The notes under the pieces are model-generated. The model was not told where the DNA came from. It saw only the letters and a program-made list of their open reading frames with translations, and did no database searches. Positions 62,001-64,000 of a stretch of 64,000 nt of DNA are shown here, piece after piece; the first letter of the stretch is position 1, and the number at the start of each line of letters is the position of its first letter. The stretch comes from Anastatus disparis (lineage: Eukaryota; Arthropoda; Insecta; Hymenoptera; Eupelmidae), in assembly GCA_017163975.1 (NCBI GenBank), contig JAFFSR010000218.1, positions 2,294,001 through 2,358,000 of the forward strand. Reading direction: 5' to 3'. Both the position numbers and the translations under genes were made by a program.

Positions 62001-62118
62001 TTTTCGCTTTTCATGTATTAATATGTATACAAACATACATTACCATACGCACACACATCCTCGTCTTTCTGATGAGGTTTTTAAAGCAGCCACTATAAGC
62101 CAGCTTTCTCTACTTTCG

Positions 62119-62159
62119 CTTGTATAAGCGAGCGCCGCGAAGGAAGGCTCGTATACAAG
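62119..62159. repeat. GC-richer hairpin
   Basis: CTTGTATAAGCGAGC (62,119) pairs with GGCTCGTATACAAG (ending 62,159) around CGCGAAGGAA. Similar in composition to the GC-richer patch near 33,650-33,700. Function unknown. Confidence 0.35.
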
Positions 62160-64000
62160 ATTTTTCGGAGAGTCTTGCTCGACTTGGTTAAAAGATTAAA
62201 AATATAAAAAAGAAAAAAAAATAAGAAACGGTGTATATATACATGCGTATTTATTGCAAAGGAAGCCATTCAATGTGCATTCCTCGCGTTCTCGTTTAAC
62301 ATTCTTTTTTTCTCTCTCTCTTTTATACTTCTCTCTTTTTTTTATCCTTTATTTTTTAAGTGCTCGTTCTACTTTTCATTTCATTTCGATTCTTTTCGAT
62401 GGCTTATCATACACACTCGTGACTTTTTTTTTAAAGTGATGTCGAACACTTTTTTTGCTTCTCGGGATGCTTGTTTGTTGTTTTTTTTTTATTTTCTTTA
62501 TTGTTGTTGACTGGCGCCATGTATTTTACGAGTTTAACATTCTTCGAGATGGGTTATTTGGCTTTCGAATTCTTGTATGGTGACGTTTTTTTTTATGTGT
62601 ATGGGCTTTAATTAAAGGGATTAATTAAGCTCTTTTTAGGAGGGCATCATTTCGTGGAGATATTTTGCATCGGACGTATTTCTGTCCTTTTTTGAATTTA
62701 TTTTTAGAATAAAAAATTGTAACTTTTTCATGCTCTTGCTTTCTGCGTCAATAAGCTAATTTTTCATATTTAAACTTCGAATTTAAATTCATTGTTGTGT
62801 ATTTTCAGTGCAATTTTTTCTCTTTCAGCGAAAATTCTTTACAAATTTTACGGAATGGAAATTTTTTACCATCGGCAAAAATGTAACTTCAAAATTCAAT
62901 TTCAAAGAGAAAAGAAAGCTTGTATATTGATTTTTAGTTTATTTGATTATATGTAGTGATATATCATACGGACTATATAATGATTGATCTTGTCAAAGTT
63001 TCACTAATTTTGGAACATAATACACATAAGTTTCGATACACGAAGCCTTCGTACACTTAATTAAGTACAGAAACATTATAATGTTAATGAATGTATCGCT
63101 AGTTAATATATTTTATGAACTTTTATATCAATATAACGAAATTTAATGCCCGTAAATTAGTATTATTATAAAACGATTTTAGTCTATATAAAAATAATAT
63201 TGTGTTAAATAAGTTTCATTGGAATTTAATACCCCGATGATTTATGTAAGTAACCATTTGAATACGATAAAAATGATCGTTGCTCTGTTTGTGGTTGCGA
63301 AATATTTTTCTTTGCTTTAATCAAAGACTCGACACGCACTCCATGTCAACAACCAATTTCATTAAAAACTTCTCTGCTTTTTATTTTCATCTCGATATAT
63401 ATTCGTGAATAAGTTTCTGATGGTATTGATTGAAATTTTGCTCGGTACAATATTGCTATTTGAAGGGGGTGTTTCTATGTAAATTTACTATGTTAAAAAA
63501 AAACAATTTAAATAAAAATTTAATAATAATTTACAAAAAATACTTCAGTTTGAATGCGTTTTCACAGATTTTAGTTATAAATTCATATAATATTCATATT
63601 TAAACATTTAAATATTTGCATTCTATATGTTACAAGACAAGTTTTATGCAATGACCGGTAGGCGGCGAAAATGAAAAAGCACGTCTCATTTAAAAAAAAA
63701 AACTCGAGAAAATCAAAATTCAATTTTTTGGAGTAGAACGCATATAAAAACGATTTTTAAGGCGATTTCGGAGATTAGGTTAGGTTTCATTTTTTTATTT
63801 AAAAACCACGCGTTTAATTTATGAAATTCATCGTAGGACTGTATAATACTTTTAAAAATCCAAAAAATTGTTTAAACTCAAACTTAATTTGTAAACTATA
63901 CGAAATGAAATTTAATCCAACCTCCGCACTCGCCTTAAGGAAGTTCCTGTATCAGGAAGCTACACAATATCAACTCAAGTAGTATAATGTTACTTGATGA

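Larger units (their letters stand above)
54140..64000. other. Intergenic DNA downstream of the chitin deacetylase gene
   Basis: AT-rich with long A and T runs and purine- or pyrimidine-rich patches (55,100-55,480, 59,760-59,940, 62,250-62,460). No frame with splice sites or recognisable protein similarity. It contains the CCCTGGTAGAAA element (56,769-57,675), one SINE (58,845-59,037), and a small GC-richer hairpin (62,119-62,159). The scattered 60-120-codon frames are low-complexity readings of these tracts. The window end (from 63,640) shows nothing I recognise. Confidence 0.5.

Noticed and set aside
63773..63790. Telomere-like TTAGG units
   Set aside because: Only two units (TTAGGTTAGG); this is not an interstitial telomere array.
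54140..64000. Short frames of 60-120 codons in the 3' third
   Set aside because: They read through A, T, AG or TC runs, overlap on both strands, and show no splice context or family motif.
1..64000. CRISPR array, bacterial operon, viral or polydnavirus genes
   Set aside because: No spaced identical repeats, no tight gene clusters, and no viral protein frame was recognised. All supported genes have spliceosomal introns.
54140..64000. A second chitin deacetylase (CDA1/CDA2 pair)
   Set aside because: These genes are often neighbours in insects, but no further chitin-binding, LDLa or NODB motif was found downstream within the window.

Overview
The window reads as insect nuclear DNA: strongly AT-rich, with genes split by GT-AG introns, long intergenic stretches of runs and short inverted-repeat elements, and a tRNA-derived SINE present seven times. 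The protein families (an expanded fatty acyl-CoA reductase cluster and a serpentine/vermiform-type chitin deacetylase) are arthropod. AT richness and the tandem reductases would suit a hymenopteran, possibly a parasitoid wasp, but that is an inference. No bacterial, viral or CRISPR feature was seen.

Region 1 (1-32,520) is a tandem array of fatty acyl-CoA reductases (FARs), all on the + strand: gene 1 at 88-5585, gene 2 at 12,635-15,906, gene 3 at 27,557-32,321. Each has eight coding exons with identical intron phases and an intact frame of 547, 545 and 547 residues. A decayed fourth copy lies at 21,148-22,150 between genes 2 and 3. Flanking non-coding DNA is also alignable between copies, so the array arose by DNA-level duplication. 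Intron length differences are mostly explained by transposable elements, and the paralogues preserve the matching empty sites.

Region 2 (about 32,520-43,000) is intergenic, with two SINEs and a GC-richer patch near 35.4 kb.

Region 3 (about 43,000-54,100) is one chitin deacetylase gene on the + strand. It has a signal-peptide exon, a chitin-binding plus LDL-receptor class A exon, and three exons for the NODB polysaccharide deacetylase domain (537 residues). The most interesting signal in the window lies in its first intron. A roughly 430-bp piece, made of the intron end plus the start of the first NODB exon, has been copied to 46,930-47,410, upstream of the chitin-binding exon. A point where the original exon reads AAAAGACG now reads AAAAGGTAG, creating a splice donor. 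The result is an in-frame 111-nt candidate cassette exon with four conserved cysteines. It would be inserted just before an RVKR furin-type site.

Region 4 (54,100-64,000) has no gene I can support. It holds one SINE and one 907-bp terminal-inverted-repeat element.

Both gene groups fit cuticle biology. FARs make fatty alcohols for waxes, hydrocarbons or pheromones, and group I chitin deacetylases modify chitin in cuticle and trachea. Nothing in the sequence shows that they are co-regulated.
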